Assembly (NCBI GenBank): GCA_947624815.1
Contig: CANQME010000003.1
Coordinates: forward strand, 1 to 62,733
Length of the DNA: 62,733 nt
Direction of reading: 5' to 3'
From: an uncultured Lachnospiraceae bacterium
GTDB lineage: Bacteria > Bacillota > Clostridia > Lachnospirales > Lachnospiraceae
The translations under genes and the position numbers were made by a program. The notes under the pieces were generated by a model that was not told where the DNA came from, searched no databases, and worked only from the letters and a program-made list of their open reading frames with translations. Position 1 is the stretch's first letter. Each line of letters starts with the position of its first letter. Below, piece after piece: positions 24,406 through 33,830 of this stretch.

Positions 24406-25428
24406 ATGATTAAAGAAGCGATTGTAGAGATTGTGAACAAGCAGGATCTGACCTACGACGAGGCGTACGCCGTGATGAACGAGATTATGAGCGGCGAAAC
24501 CACGCCCACCCAGAACGCGGCGTTTCTGGCGGCGTTGTCCACGAAGAGCGCGCGGGCGGAGACCACGGACGAGATCGCGGGCTGCGCGGCGGCCATGAGG
24601 GATCACGCGACGAAGGTGGAGACGGATATGGAGCTGTTCGAGATCGTCGGCACCGGCGGCGACAACGCCCACAGCTTCAACATTTCCACCACCTCGGCCC
24701 TGGTGGCCGCGGCGGGCGGCGTGAAGGTGGCCAAGCACGGCAACCGGGCCGCATCCTCCAAGTGCGGCACCGCCGACTGTCTGGAGGCGCTGGGCGTCAA
24801 TATCAGCCAGAGCCCGGCCCGCTGCGTCGAGCTGTTAAATGAGGTCGGCATGTGCTTCTTCTTTGCGCAGAAATATCACACCTCCATGAAATACGTGGGC
24901 CCCATCCGCAAGGAGCTGGGCTTCCGCACGGTGTTCAATATCCTTGGGCCGCTGACGAATCCGGGCAGTCCGAAGATCCAGCTGCTGGGCGTCTATGACG
25001 AGTATCTGGTGGAGCCGCTGGCGCAGGTTCTGATCAGCCTGGGCGTGAAGCGGGGCATGGTGGTCTACGGCCAGGATAAGCTGGATGAGATCTCCTTAAG
25101 CTCCCCGACCACGGTCTGTGAGTTTAAGGACGGGTGGTTTAAGTCTTACGTGATCAAACCGGAGGATTTCGGATTTGAGCGCTGCGCCAAGGCAGATCTG
25201 GTCGGCGGCACACCGCAGGAGAACGCGGCGATCACCCGGGCGATCCTGGGCGGCGAGAACGGGCCGAAGAGGAACGCCGTTCTGATGAACGCAGGCGCGG
25301 CCCTCTATCTGGGCGGCAAGGCGGAGAGCATGGCCGACGGCGTGAAGCTGGCGGCGGAGCTGATCGATTCCGGCAAAGCGCTGGCGACTCTTGAGAAATT
25401 CATCGAGGTCAGCAACCGGCCGGAGTGA
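24406..25428 (+). CDS. trpD: Anthranilate phosphoribosyltransferase
   Basis: 340 residues. Family motifs are [49 protein letters not shown] (PRPP and anthranilate site, ~82-130; contiguous in the protein) and [13 protein letters not shown] (~173-185). The GTGGD loop binds PRPP. It converts anthranilate and PRPP to phosphoribosyl-anthranilate. AAAAGGAGAAG precedes the start. Confidence 0.97.
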   Translation: MIKEAIVEIVNKQDLTYDEAYAVMNEIMSGETTPTQNAAFLAALSTKSARAETTDEIAGCAAAMRDHATKVETDMELFEIVGTGGDNAHSFNISTTSALVAAAGGVKVAKHGNRAASSKCGTADCLEALGVNISQSPARCVELLNEVGMCFFFAQKYHTSMKYVGPIRKELGFRTVFNILGPLTNPGSPKIQLLGVYDEYLVEPLAQVLISLGVKRGMVVYGQDKLDEISLSSPTTVCEFKDGWFKSYVIKPEDFGFERCAKADLVGGTPQENAAITRAILGGENGPKRNAVLMNAGAALYLGGKAESMADGVKLAAELIDSGKALATLEKFIEVSNRPE

Positions 25429-25563
25429 GACGTAAAAACGGCTGAGGAACGGCCTGGGGCGTGAGGACAGCCGGCAGCGGAATACCGGTCGGCGTTGGTA
25501 AGTGAGGCAAAGAAAGGAAACAGACAGAAGCGAAATCAGTGGCGGATCAAAAGGAGCGCGGAA

Positions 25564-26349
25564 ATGACGATACTTGACCAGTTGGCGGATCACGCGAGAG
25601 AAAGAACAGAACAGGCGAAAGCGCGGCTTCCATTGGCGGAAATCCGCCGTCAGGCGGAGGCGATGCCGAAGGGCAACTTCCGGTTTGAAAAGGCGCTCAG
25701 AAGGCCGAAAGACGGCCCCGCCTTCATCTGCGAGTGCAAGAAGGCGTCCCCCTCGAAGGGACTGATCGCGCCGGATTTCCCGTATCTGCAGATTGCAAAA
25801 GACTACGAAGCGGCGGGAGCCGACGCCATTTCCGTGCTGACGGAGCCGAAATGGTTCCTGGGTAGCGGCGAATATCTGCGTGAGATCGCAGCGGAGGTCC
25901 GGATCCCGTGCCTGCGGAAGGATTTCACCGTGGACGAATACATGATCTATGAGGCGAAGCTTCTGGGCGCGTCTGCAGTGCTTCTGCTCTGTTCGATCCT
26001 CGCGGAACCGCAGGTGAAGGAGTATCTGGCGGTCTGCGATGATCTGGGGCTTTCGGCCCTGGTGGAAGCGCACGACGAGGCGGAGGTGCAGGCGGCCCTG
26101 CGGGCCGGGGCGCGCGTGGTTGGCGTCAATAACCGGAACCTGAAGGATTTCACCGTGGATACGGAGAACAGCCGCAGGCTGCGGCAGATGATCCCGCCGG
26201 AAGTGGTCTTTGTGTCTGAGAGCGGCGTCAGCGGACCGGAGGATGTGCAGCGGCTGTGCGAGATCGGCGCGGACGCCGTGCTGGTTGGAGAAACGCTGAT
26301 GCGCGCGGCGGATAAAAAGGCGCGGCTGGCTGAGCTGCGGGGGTACTGA
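25564..26349 (+). CDS. trpC: Indole-3-glycerol phosphate synthase
   Basis: 261 residues from the ATG at 25564, with AAAAGGAGCG upstream. Motifs are FICECKKASPSKG (~57-69, with the catalytic Lys pair), ISVLTEPKWFLGS (~97-109), PCLRKDFTVDEYMI (~119-132), GVNNRNLKDF (~183-192) and SESGVSGPEDV. It closes the indole ring. The gap to trpD is 135 bases without a clear terminator. Confidence 0.96.
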   Translation: MTILDQLADHARERTEQAKARLPLAEIRRQAEAMPKGNFRFEKALRRPKDGPAFICECKKASPSKGLIAPDFPYLQIAKDYEAAGADAISVLTEPKWFLGSGEYLREIAAEVRIPCLRKDFTVDEYMIYEAKLLGASAVLLLCSILAEPQVKEYLAVCDDLGLSALVEAHDEAEVQAALRAGARVVGVNNRNLKDFTVDTENSRRLRQMIPPEVVFVSESGVSGPEDVQRLCEIGADAVLVGETLMRAADKKARLAELRGY

Positions 26350-26435
26350 GAAAGCTGTTTGTACTCCTCAGAAAACGGATGCTATGCACAAAGAATGAAG
26401 GACAGAACACTTCAGGAAAGAAAGAGAACGTAACC

Positions 26436-27041
26436 ATGACCAGGATCAAATTGTGCGGAATGGCCCGTATGGCAGACATCGAGGCAGTCAACGAGCTGCT
26501 GCCGGAATATATCGGCTTCATCTTCGTGCCGGGCCGGCGCCGGAATATTGCGCCGGAGCTGGCGGCGGAGCTGAAGCGCCGTCTGCTTCCCGGGATCCAG
26601 GCGGTGGGCGTATTTATCAATGAAGAACCGGAACGGGTCGCGCAGCTTCTGCGGGAAGGACTCATCGATATCGCCCAGCTTCACGGAACAGAAGATGAAA
26701 ACTACATAAGGCGGCTGCGCATTCTGACGAAGAAGCCTCTCATCAAGGCGTTCCGGATCGATACGGAGGAGGATATCCGAAGGGCCGAAGCAAGCACGGC
26801 GGATTACGTGCTTCTGGATTCCGGCATCGGAGGAACCGGGAAGGTCTTCGACTGGACGCTTCTACAGCAGATGAAACGGCCGTATTTCCTGGCCGGGGGC
26901 CTGACGGTGGAAAATGTGCGCCCGGCGGTGGAGCGGCTTCGCCCATATGCAGTGGACGTAAGCTCCGGGATCGAGACAGACGGTCTGAAAGACCAGATGA
27001 AAATGAGAGAATTTGTCCGGCAGGTGCGGAACGCAGAGTGA
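26436..27041 (+). CDS. trpF: Phosphoribosylanthranilate isomerase
   Basis: 201 residues from the ATG at 26436. The catalytic Cys is in IKLCGMAR (~3-10) and the general acid Asp is in VLLDSGIGGTGKVFDW (~126-141). PYFLAGGLTVENV (~150-162) and DVSSGIETDGLKD (~174-186) form the phosphate site. It is a single-function protein, not fused to TrpC. The upstream region is poor in ribosome binding sequence (AAGAAAGAG). Confidence 0.95.
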   Translation: MTRIKLCGMARMADIEAVNELLPEYIGFIFVPGRRRNIAPELAAELKRRLLPGIQAVGVFINEEPERVAQLLREGLIDIAQLHGTEDENYIRRLRILTKKPLIKAFRIDTEEDIRRAEASTADYVLLDSGIGGTGKVFDWTLLQQMKRPYFLAGGLTVENVRPAVERLRPYAVDVSSGIETDGLKDQMKMREFVRQVRNAE

Positions 27042-27193
27042 CGGAAGCATCCGCCTTGCAGATGAGAGTTGTCCTGCCGGTGAGAACTTCGACATTTTCA
27101 GCACGATCAGTTATCATACGACAATATGCAGCCTGATTCAGTAAATAGTCTGTAATCGGCAGAATTATAGAAACCAGAAAGAAGGAACCAATT

Positions 27194-28384
27194 ATGACCA
27201 ATCCAAACGGACGCTTCGGCATCCATGGCGGCCAGTACATCCCCGAGACGCTGATGAACGCGGTGATCGAACTGGAAGCCGCCTATAACCATTACAAGGA
27301 CGATCCGGAATTCAACCGGGAGCTGACGCAGCTGTTCAACGAGTACGCCGGCCGCCCTTCCCGCCTTTACTACGCGGAGAAGATGACGAAGGATCTTGGC
27401 GGCGCGAAGATCTATCTGAAGCGCGAGGATTTAAACCACACCGGCGCCCACAAGATCAATAACGTGCTGGGCCAGGCCCTTCTGGCGAAGAAAATGGGCA
27501 AGACCCGGCTGATCGCCGAGACCGGCGCCGGCCAGCACGGCGTGGCCACGGCCACGGCCGCGGCGCTGATGGGCATGGAGTGCGTGGTGTTCATGGGCGA
27601 GGAGGACACGAAGCGGCAGGCGCTGAACGTCTACCGCATGCGGCTTCTGGGCGCGGAGGTGATCCCGGTGAAGACGGGCACGGCGACGTTAAAGGACGCG
27701 GTTTCCGAGGCCATGCGCGAGTGGACCAGCCGCATCGACGACACCCATTACTGCCTGGGTTCCGTCATGGGACCGCACCCGTTTCCGACGATCGTGCGCG
27801 ACTTCCAGGCGGTGATTTCCAAAGAGATCAGGCAGCAGCTGAAAGAGAAGGAGGGACGTCTGCCGGATGCGGTGATCGCGTGCGTGGGCGGCGGCTCCAA
27901 CGCCATCGGAAGCTTCTACCATTTTATCGGCGATGAGAGCGTGCGTCTGATCGGCTGCGAGGCGGCGGGACGGGGGATCGACACCTTCGAGACGGCGGCC
28001 ACGATCAATACGGGCCGGCTGGGGATCTTCCACGGCATGAAGTCGTATTTCTGTCAGGATGAGTACGGTCAGATCGCGCCGGTCTATTCCATCTCCGCGG
28101 GACTGGACTATCCGGGCATCGGGCCGGAGCACGCCCATCTCCATGATATCGGCCGGGCCGAGTATGTGCCGGTCACGGACGACGAGGCGGTCTGTGCATT
28201 TGAATATCTGGCGAAGACCGAGGGCATCATTCCGGCCATTGAGTCGGCCCACGCGGTGGCCCACGCGATGAAGATCGCGCCGGAGATGGGCCGCGATCAG
28301 ATCATCGTCATTACGATTTCCGGCCGGGGAGACAAGGATTGCGCGGCGATCGCCCGGTACAGAGGGGAGGATATCCATGAGTAG
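27194..28384 (+). CDS. trpB: Tryptophan synthase beta chain
   Basis: 396 residues, the TrpB1 type. The PLP lysine is K87 in [14 protein letters not shown]. The phosphate loop [13 protein letters not shown] lies at ~235-247, and [13 protein letters not shown] with the carboxylate-binding loop at ~108-120. It joins indole and serine. A gap of about 150 bases separates it from trpF; the last 8 bases overlap trpA. Confidence 0.97.
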   Translation: MTNPNGRFGIHGGQYIPETLMNAVIELEAAYNHYKDDPEFNRELTQLFNEYAGRPSRLYYAEKMTKDLGGAKIYLKREDLNHTGAHKINNVLGQALLAKKMGKTRLIAETGAGQHGVATATAAALMGMECVVFMGEEDTKRQALNVYRMRLLGAEVIPVKTGTATLKDAVSEAMREWTSRIDDTHYCLGSVMGPHPFPTIVRDFQAVISKEIRQQLKEKEGRLPDAVIACVGGGSNAIGSFYHFIGDESVRLIGCEAAGRGIDTFETAATINTGRLGIFHGMKSYFCQDEYGQIAPVYSISAGLDYPGIGPEHAHLHDIGRAEYVPVTDDEAVCAFEYLAKTEGIIPAIESAHAVAHAMKIAPEMGRDQIIVITISGRGDKDCAAIARYRGEDIHE

Positions 28385-29150
28385 GATCAGAGAAGCATTT
28401 GCAAATGGAAAAGCATTTATCCCGTTCGTCACCTGCGGCGATCCGGATCTTGAGACCACCGCGGCCGTGGTGCGGGCCTGCGCGGAAAACGGGGCCGACC
28501 TCATCGAGCTGGGCATTCCGTTCTCCGATCCGACGGCCGAGGGTCCGGTGATCCAGGGAGCCAACCTGCGGGCGCTGACCGGCGGCGTCACCACCGACAA
28601 AATCTTCGATCTGGTGCGGGATCTGCGCCGGGATGTGACGGTTCCGATGGTATTTATGACCTACGCCAACGTGGTCTACTCCTACGGCGCGGAGCGGTTC
28701 ATTTCCACCTGCCGCCAGATTGGCATCGACGGGCTGATCCTGCCGGATCTGCCTTATGAGGAGAAGGACGAGTTCCTGCCGCTGTGCCGGCAGTACGGCG
28801 TGGATCTGATCTCCCTGATCGCGCCTACGTCCCGGAACCGGATCGCGATGATCGCGAAGGAGGCGGAGGGCTTCATCTACGTGGTGTCCAGCCTCGGCGT
28901 CACCGGTACCCGCAGCGAGATCAAGACGGATCTGGCCTCCATCGTGGAGGTGATCCGCGGCAGCACCGACGTGCCCTGCGCCATCGGTTTCGGCATCTCC
29001 ACGCCGGAGCAGGCCCGGAAAATGGCTTCCGTCGCCGACGGCGCCATCGTGGGTTCGGCGATCATTAAGATTCTGGAGAAACACGGCGCGGACGCGGCGC
29101 CTTACGTGGGCGAATATGTGAAGAGCATGAAGGACGCGGTACGCGGGTAG
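28377..29150 (+). CDS. trpA: Tryptophan synthase alpha chain
   Basis: 257 residues. The catalytic Glu is E44 in [11 protein letters not shown]. The second catalytic acid, Asp60 in the Salmonella enzyme (LADGP), is Glu here (TAEGP, E55), a substitution I believe is common in this family. The phosphate loop is [11 protein letters not shown] (~170-180) and [10 protein letters not shown] follows. It cleaves indole-glycerol phosphate and channels indole to TrpB. Last gene of the operon; no terminator is obvious after it. Confidence 0.96.
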   Translation: MSRIREAFANGKAFIPFVTCGDPDLETTAAVVRACAENGADLIELGIPFSDPTAEGPVIQGANLRALTGGVTTDKIFDLVRDLRRDVTVPMVFMTYANVVYSYGAERFISTCRQIGIDGLILPDLPYEEKDEFLPLCRQYGVDLISLIAPTSRNRIAMIAKEAEGFIYVVSSLGVTGTRSEIKTDLASIVEVIRGSTDVPCAIGFGISTPEQARKMASVADGAIVGSAIIKILEKHGADAAPYVGEYVKSMKDAVRG

Positions 29151-29180
29151 AGAATGAATCTTTAAAATAGAATTTTTGCC

Positions 29181-29205
29181 AACCTTTTTCCATTCCCCGC
29201 GTCTA
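29181..29205 (+). promoter_or_regulatory. ECF-type promoter of the sigma factor gene
   Basis: AACCTTTTT (29181-29189) and CGTCTA (29200-29205) match the common ECF sigma pattern of an AAC-containing -35 and a CGTC -10. ECF genes usually transcribe themselves, so this is probably an autoregulated promoter. Confidence 0.65.
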
Positions 29206-29211
29206 TATGAG

Positions 29212-29223
29212 TGAAAGCTTTCA
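29212..29223. promoter_or_regulatory. Palindrome at the expected start point
   Basis: TGAAAGCTTTCA is a perfect 12-bp palindrome at the expected transcription start, 7 bp after the -10 box. It may be an operator; it is two bases shorter than a typical cre site. Confidence 0.4.
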
Positions 29224-29248
29224 AATGGCTGCAAGGAGGTACGAACAG

Positions 29249-30949
29249 GTGCTCAGACAGGAGGCGGAGAGGATCATAACAGAATATGCAGGCCCGATCT
29301 TCGGTTTTGCCTTAAAGCGCTGCGGCAATGTCCACGACGCCGAGGATCTGTCGCAGGAGATCGTAACCCGGGCGTTTCGGGCGCTTCTTCTTCGGGACGA
29401 CATCGAGGACGCGCGCAAATTCATCTGGACCATCGCCCACAACACGCTGAACAGCTATTACCGGGAGACGTCCCGGATGATCGTGGGCGTTCCGCTAGAG
29501 GAAGCGGCCGGGGCGGTTTCCGATCCGGGCGCAGGGCCGGATACGGCGCTTGAAGCGGAGGAGGAGAGAAAAACCATCCGGCGGCTGCGGGGAGAGATCG
29601 CGTATCTGTCAAGGCTGCAGCGGCGGATCGTCATCGCGTATTATTTCGAAAACCGAAAGCAGGCGGACATCGCCCGCGAACTGGGAATTCCTCTTGGCAC
29701 GGTCAAATGGCATCTGTTCGAAGCAAAAAGGGAATTGAAAAGAGGAATGGACAAAATGAGACAACCGAGCGAACTGAAATTCAATCCGATTCATTTTGAT
29801 TCGGTAGGAATGAACGGAAAAAGCGGTACGAAATCCCTGGACGAGTTCTTCCGCTCCGCGCTGTCGCAGAATATCTGCTACTGCGTCCGGAAGACGGCGA
29901 AGACCGTGGGCGAGATCGCCGACGATTTGGGCGTCTCCCCGGTCTATGTGGAGACCGAGGTCGAGTTTCTGGAGAAATATGGGTTCCTGCTGGAGAAGAA
30001 CGGACGCTATATCGTGAATTTCCTGATCAGCGAACCTACGGCGGAGCTTCTGACCATGCAGGACCGGATGTATAAGAAGGCGGCGGAGCTGTTCGCCAAC
30101 GATCTGTATGACGGGCTGACCGGAAGCGGGATTCTGGACGATGCGGGGATTCTCTGTCATCAGACGGACGGACCGGCTACGCCTGCGGATAACGCCCGGG
30201 CGGATCGTAATTTCCTTCTGTGGACGCTGATCCCGTTTATCGCGTCCTGGTCCGGGGAGGAACTGATGGATAAATCGGTCTCCTTTGAGGAGGTAATGAC
30301 GATCCGGGCGGACGGCGGTCGGAATATCGTCCTCGCGACGGTAGTTCCTGATGATCTGAAGTTGCCGGAGGATTATGTGTATCTGAACGGCTGGTGCGGC
30401 CCTTTCCTGAACGGGAACGGTCCCGGCGGACGGATGCTCTGGCAGATGGACAGCGAGTGGTCAGACCGGAACGAGGAAGGCCGGACGATGCATGTCGGCA
30501 AAGACGCGCTGCGCGTGATCGCCCTTTACGAGCGGGAGAGGGAGGAACGTCTTTCCCGGGATGAATACGCGTGGTTGGCGGAGCAGGGCTATGTGAAGAC
30601 CGGCGGAGACTATGACGGCTTGTTTCAGGCGGCGTGGCAGATCGTGATACTGGAAAACAGGGATATTCAGGCGCGGCTGATCGGGATCGGGGACCGGATC
30701 AAGAGAAAGCACCAGGCAGAGTTTGAGGCGCTGAAAGCGCCTTACGTCAAAGCCTGGCTGGACATGGTTCCGGCGCATCTAAAGAAGCTTGGAGCCTATG
30801 AGATGCAGTTCATCTTCTCGGACGGGTGGTTTCTGGTCCATTGCGTCGCGGCGCTTCTGCGGAACGGGAAGCTGAAGCCGCCGGCGCAGGGGCAGAGAAA
30901 GGCGCTGACGACAGTGCTGTGCTTCTGCCGGGATGAGGGGGAAGGATGA
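29249..30949 (+). CDS. ECF-like sigma factor with fused C-terminal regulatory region
   Basis: 566 residues from the GTG at 29249. This start has AAGGAGGT eight bases upstream; an ATG at 29207 would lie on the promoter. Sigma region 2 is at ~15-75 (FALKRCGNVHDAEDLSQEIV, FIWTIAHNTLNSYYRE). Region 4 is at ~110-165 (IAYYFENRKQADIARELGIPLGTVKWHLFEAKREL). About 390 further residues follow. They open with a second winged-helix-like stretch (TVGEIADDLGVSPVYVETEVEFLEKYGFL, ~219-247). The remainder (~260-566) is unlike any domain I know. Ordinary ECF factors are about 180 residues. No anti-sigma gene is adjacent, so the extension may sense the signal itself. Confidence 0.85.
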   Translation: MLRQEAERIITEYAGPIFGFALKRCGNVHDAEDLSQEIVTRAFRALLLRDDIEDARKFIWTIAHNTLNSYYRETSRMIVGVPLEEAAGAVSDPGAGPDTALEAEEERKTIRRLRGEIAYLSRLQRRIVIAYYFENRKQADIARELGIPLGTVKWHLFEAKRELKRGMDKMRQPSELKFNPIHFDSVGMNGKSGTKSLDEFFRSALSQNICYCVRKTAKTVGEIADDLGVSPVYVETEVEFLEKYGFLLEKNGRYIVNFLISEPTAELLTMQDRMYKKAAELFANDLYDGLTGSGILDDAGILCHQTDGPATPADNARADRNFLLWTLIPFIASWSGEELMDKSVSFEEVMTIRADGGRNIVLATVVPDDLKLPEDYVYLNGWCGPFLNGNGPGGRMLWQMDSEWSDRNEEGRTMHVGKDALRVIALYEREREERLSRDEYAWLAEQGYVKTGGDYDGLFQAAWQIVILENRDIQARLIGIGDRIKRKHQAEFEALKAPYVKAWLDMVPAHLKKLGAYEMQFIFSDGWFLVHCVAALLRNGKLKPPAQGQRKALTTVLCFCRDEGEG

Positions 30950-31058
30950 TCTCCGGAGTCAAAGCAGCGGGGGATTTTTCTCATTTTTCTAGTTTATTTT
31001 TATCAGATTCTATATTATTATGAATATGGTACTTATTCCAACAGTGGAGGAAACACGC

Positions 31059-32318
31059 ATGAAAAAGTTCTTTCTGAAAGCATTAACCGTTCTGATGGCC
31101 GTAACCCTGGCAGGCTGCGGCAGCGCGGGAAATAATGGGCAGACTGCGGCGGGAGCCGGTTCCGACGAAGCGGGGCAGGCGGGAGAGACCGCAGCATCGG
31201 AAGAGACGGAAACGCCTGCACCGGAGACGTCCGCAGCCGAAGCTTCGGAATCCGAAGCATCCGGCCCGCAGGATGATTCCATTGAAGGACTTTCCTTAAA
31301 GGATCTGTTCGCGGAGCACGGCATGAAGGCCGGTACCTGCCTGTCATCCCAGCTGATCGGAGATCCGGATACGAACCAGCTGATCCTCGACCAGTTTAAC
31401 AGCGTCACCATGGAGAATTCCATGAAGCCCGATTATATTCTGAATCAGGAAGCCAGCAAGTCGGAGGGGCATCTGGTCGTGGAATTCAATCAGGAAGCGA
31501 TCGATATGATGGAATGGGCCAGGGAGAACGGCTTCGCCATGCGCGGCCACACGCTGGTCTGGTACAGTCAGACTCCGGAATGGATTTTCCATAAGGATTT
31601 CGACGCGGGGAGCGACTATGTGGATCGGGACGAAATGCTGTCCCGCATGGAGGACATGATCCGCCAGGTCTTCGAAAAGCTTGAGGAGTTGGGGTATCTG
31701 GATCTTTTCTACGCTTATGACGTGGTGAATGAGGCCTGGATGGAGAACGGTTCCATGCGTGAAAACCACTGGTCCGAGATCATCGGCGACGATTATCTCT
31801 GGTATGCGTTTTCCTACGCAGACAAATACGCGCCCGAAAGCATCGATCTCTACTATAATGATTACAATGAGCAGTACAAGACGCTGGCTCTGTACAATTT
31901 CGTGAACACCCTGGTGGATGAGGACGGCCGCTTCCTGATCGACGGCATCGGCTTCCAGGCCCATCTCTATACCACAGATGATCTGTCGAAGTATTTCTGG
32001 GCTCTGGAGAAGCTGGGCTCGACCGGTCTGAAGCTGGAGCTGACAGAGCTGGACGTATGCCTGGGCAGATACGACTCCCCCCTGCTTCCGGACGAAGAAA
32101 ACACCAGGGCACAGGGCCGATTCTATTACGACCTGATCAGCGGCCTGTTTGAACGGGTGGATTCCGGCAAGATCAAAATGGATGCGCTGACCTTCTGGGG
32201 CTTCTCCGACAGCCTGTCCTGGCGGAAGGAATACAGTCCGCTGCTTTTTGACGGCGAGCTGAAGCCGAAGTACGCCTTCTATGGCGCGATGCAGATGAAA
32301 GAGAAAGCGGGATACTAA
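31059..32318 (+). CDS. Endo-1,4-beta-xylanase, GH10, lipoprotein
   Basis: 419 residues from the ATG at 31059, with GGAGG upstream. A lipoprotein signal ends at LAGC (C20) and an acidic Ser/Glu/Ala linker runs to ~75. The GH10 domain (~80-415) has TMENSMKPDY (~117-126), MRGHTLVWYSQTPEW (~161-175), the acid/base E225 in DVVNEAW and the nucleophile E330 in LELTELDV. It would cut xylan at the cell surface. The histidine phosphatase gene starts one base after its stop. It is upstream of the arabinan genes but is read from a separate promoter region. Confidence 0.94.
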   Translation: MKKFFLKALTVLMAVTLAGCGSAGNNGQTAAGAGSDEAGQAGETAASEETETPAPETSAAEASESEASGPQDDSIEGLSLKDLFAEHGMKAGTCLSSQLIGDPDTNQLILDQFNSVTMENSMKPDYILNQEASKSEGHLVVEFNQEAIDMMEWARENGFAMRGHTLVWYSQTPEWIFHKDFDAGSDYVDRDEMLSRMEDMIRQVFEKLEELGYLDLFYAYDVVNEAWMENGSMRENHWSEIIGDDYLWYAFSYADKYAPESIDLYYNDYNEQYKTLALYNFVNTLVDEDGRFLIDGIGFQAHLYTTDDLSKYFWALEKLGSTGLKLELTELDVCLGRYDSPLLPDEENTRAQGRFYYDLISGLFERVDSGKIKMDALTFWGFSDSLSWRKEYSPLLFDGELKPKYAFYGAMQMKEKAGY

Positions 32319-32319
32319 A

Positions 32320-33057
32320 ATGAAACTGCTGATCGTACGCCACGGCGATCCGGATTACTCCATCGATTCCCTGACGGAACGGGGCTGGGTGGAGGCGGAA
32401 TATCTGTCGGAACGTCTGTCGAAGCTGGATGTGGCCGCATTCTACGTATCGCCCCTCGGCAGGGCGAAGGATACGGCGTCGCTGACGCTTAAGAAAATGA
32501 ACCGGACGGCTCAGGAATGTCCGTGGCTTAAGGAATTTGGCCCGCCTGTGGCACGGCCTGACTGGAAGGGACCGGGACTCTGCCCGGTGGCCTGGGACTG
32601 GCTTCCGCAGGACTGGACCGCAGACGAACGGTTCTATGAGGAAGCCCGCTGGTCTGAACGGGAAGTGTTTGAGGAGGCCGGGGTAAGGCAGGAATACGAC
32701 CGGGTCGTGGAGAACTTCGACCGTCTGCTGGCCCGTCATGGATATGTGAGAGACGGCCGCGTTTACCGCGCGGTGCGGCCGAACCGCGATACGATCGTGC
32801 TGTTCTGCCATTTTGGTGTGGAATGTGTGCTGCTGTCCCATCTGCTCGGCGTTTCGCCGATGATCCTGTGGCATGGGATCTGCGCGGCGCCGACTTCGGT
32901 GACGACGGTGATCTCGGAGGAGAGACGGCCGGGTATCGCGATTTTCCGCGCGAACGCGATTGGAGACATTTCCCATCTGTACGCCCATGGGATGGAGCCT
33001 GCCTTTGCGGCCAGGTTCTGCGAGTGCTATGGAAGCGAAGACGAGAGGTGCGACTGA
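32320..33057 (+). CDS. Histidine phosphatase family protein
   Basis: 245 residues. The catalytic motif is RHGD at ~7-10 (LLIVRHGDPDYS), and the YVSPLGRAKDTASLTL stretch (~45-60) and CHFGVECVLLSHLLG (~165-179, second His) complete the active site. Family members dephosphorylate sugars, nucleotides or proteins; the substrate is unclear. It starts one base after the GH10 stop, so they are co-transcribed. Confidence 0.9.
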   Translation: MKLLIVRHGDPDYSIDSLTERGWVEAEYLSERLSKLDVAAFYVSPLGRAKDTASLTLKKMNRTAQECPWLKEFGPPVARPDWKGPGLCPVAWDWLPQDWTADERFYEEARWSEREVFEEAGVRQEYDRVVENFDRLLARHGYVRDGRVYRAVRPNRDTIVLFCHFGVECVLLSHLLGVSPMILWHGICAAPTSVTTVISEERRPGIAIFRANAIGDISHLYAHGMEPAFAARFCECYGSEDERCD

Positions 33058-33148
33058 GACGGGCGATATTCTGGGCATCCTGTTCGGGTTGTTCATGCCG
33101 GCGGCCATGAAGGAGACATGCAGACTGAAATAGAACAGGACAGGCCTG

Positions 33149-33580
33149 TTATATGATGTAATCAAAGGCGCCGGTGTCGCGACGCATCAGATCGGCGACG
33201 GTGATCCCGTCCAGATACTGCGAAATGATCTGATCCAGTCCTTTCCACATGGTCAGCGTCCGGCACTGCGCCATCCGCGGACATGGTTTCGCGTTGGGCT
33301 CCAGACAGGCGACCGGCGCCAGGGAGCCTTCCGTCAGCCGCAGGATCTCTCCTGCCGTATAGTTCTCCGGCGGACGTGTCAGGCGGTATCCGCCGCCCTT
33401 GCCGCGGACGCCGGTCAGCATATTCTGCTGAACCAGAGTCTTCAGGATGCCTTCCAGATATTTTTCTGATATTTCCTGGCGCTGCGCCGTTTCTTTAAGC
33501 GGCACATAGCCGTCCTTTTGGTTTTCTGCCAGATCGATCATGACCCGCAGGGCATAGCGCCCTTTTGTCGATATCAACAT
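33149..33580 (-). CDS. Rrf2-family regulator, CymR/IscR-like
   Basis: 143 residues from the ATG at 33580 with AAGGAG upstream. The winged helix (~1-80) has KGRYALRVMIDLA and GVRGKGGGYRL. Three cysteines (C92, C100, C106) are spaced as in iron-sulfur binding Rrf2 proteins such as IscR, although the Bacillus cysteine regulator CymR lacks all three. It is divergent from cysK and metY, and inverted repeats lie over both promoters, so it likely controls cysteine synthesis genes. Whether it senses cysteine (CymR-like) or iron-sulfur state is open. Confidence 0.9.
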   Translation of the reverse strand: MLISTKGRYALRVMIDLAENQKDGYVPLKETAQRQEISEKYLEGILKTLVQQNMLTGVRGKGGGYRLTRPPENYTAGEILRLTEGSLAPVACLEPNAKPCPRMAQCRTLTMWKGLDQIISQYLDGITVADLMRRDTGAFDYII

Positions 33581-33661
33581 AAATGTGTTCTCCTTACCGG
33601 TGCCCTTTAAACTCTGTCTGCTGCCGCAGCCAGGGGCTTTCGGGTGTGGCGTTCGTACAAT

Positions 33662-33702
33662 ATTACCTATAAACCCATTATAGTACATGGTAAATGGGTA
33701 AT
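33662..33702. promoter_or_regulatory. Inverted repeat over the rrf2 promoter
   Basis: ATTACC (33662-33667) and GGGTAAT (33696-33702), with ACCCATT (33673-33679) and AATGGGT (33693-33699) nested inside. The GGTAATT element also occurs at the cysK operator. It covers the rrf2 -10 and -35, consistent with autorepression. Confidence 0.6.
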
Positions 33703-33706
33703 CAAT
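33678..33706 (-). promoter_or_regulatory. Promoter of the rrf2 gene
   Basis: On the minus strand TTGATT (33706-33701), 17 bp, then TATAAT (33683-33678). The leader to the start codon is about 90 bases. Confidence 0.75.
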
Positions 33707-33737
33707 AGACGAATCGAAAATTTTCTTGTATATTCTA

Positions 33738-33766
33738 TTGACAAAGTAAAAAGGCAGGCGTATAAT
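33738..33766 (+). promoter_or_regulatory. Promoter of cysK-metY
   Basis: Perfect TTGACA (33738-33743), 17 bp, perfect TATAAT (33761-33766). The start point is near 33773. Confidence 0.9.
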
Positions 33767-33790
33767 CCCCATAAACATATCAGTTAAGTG

Positions 33791-33813
33791 GGTAATTACT
33801 TAAGCCAATTACC
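33791..33813. promoter_or_regulatory. Inverted repeat in the cysK leader
   Basis: Perfect arms GGTAATT (33791-33797) and AATTACC (33807-33813) lie just after the start point of cysK, well placed for repression by the Rrf2 protein encoded next door. Confidence 0.65.
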
Positions 33814-33830
33814 TGCGAGGAGGTAATCAT

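Noticed and set aside
29212-29223. Catabolite response element (cre) reading of TGAAAGCTTTCA
   Set aside because: A cre site needs a 14-base TGWNANCGNTNWCA pattern. This palindrome lacks the central CG and is two bases shorter, so I list it only as a palindrome.
33029-33133. A 34-codon frame overlapping the end of the histidine phosphatase gene
   Set aside because: It has a short hydrophobic stretch but no ribosome binding site I can see, and it may simply be read-through sequence.
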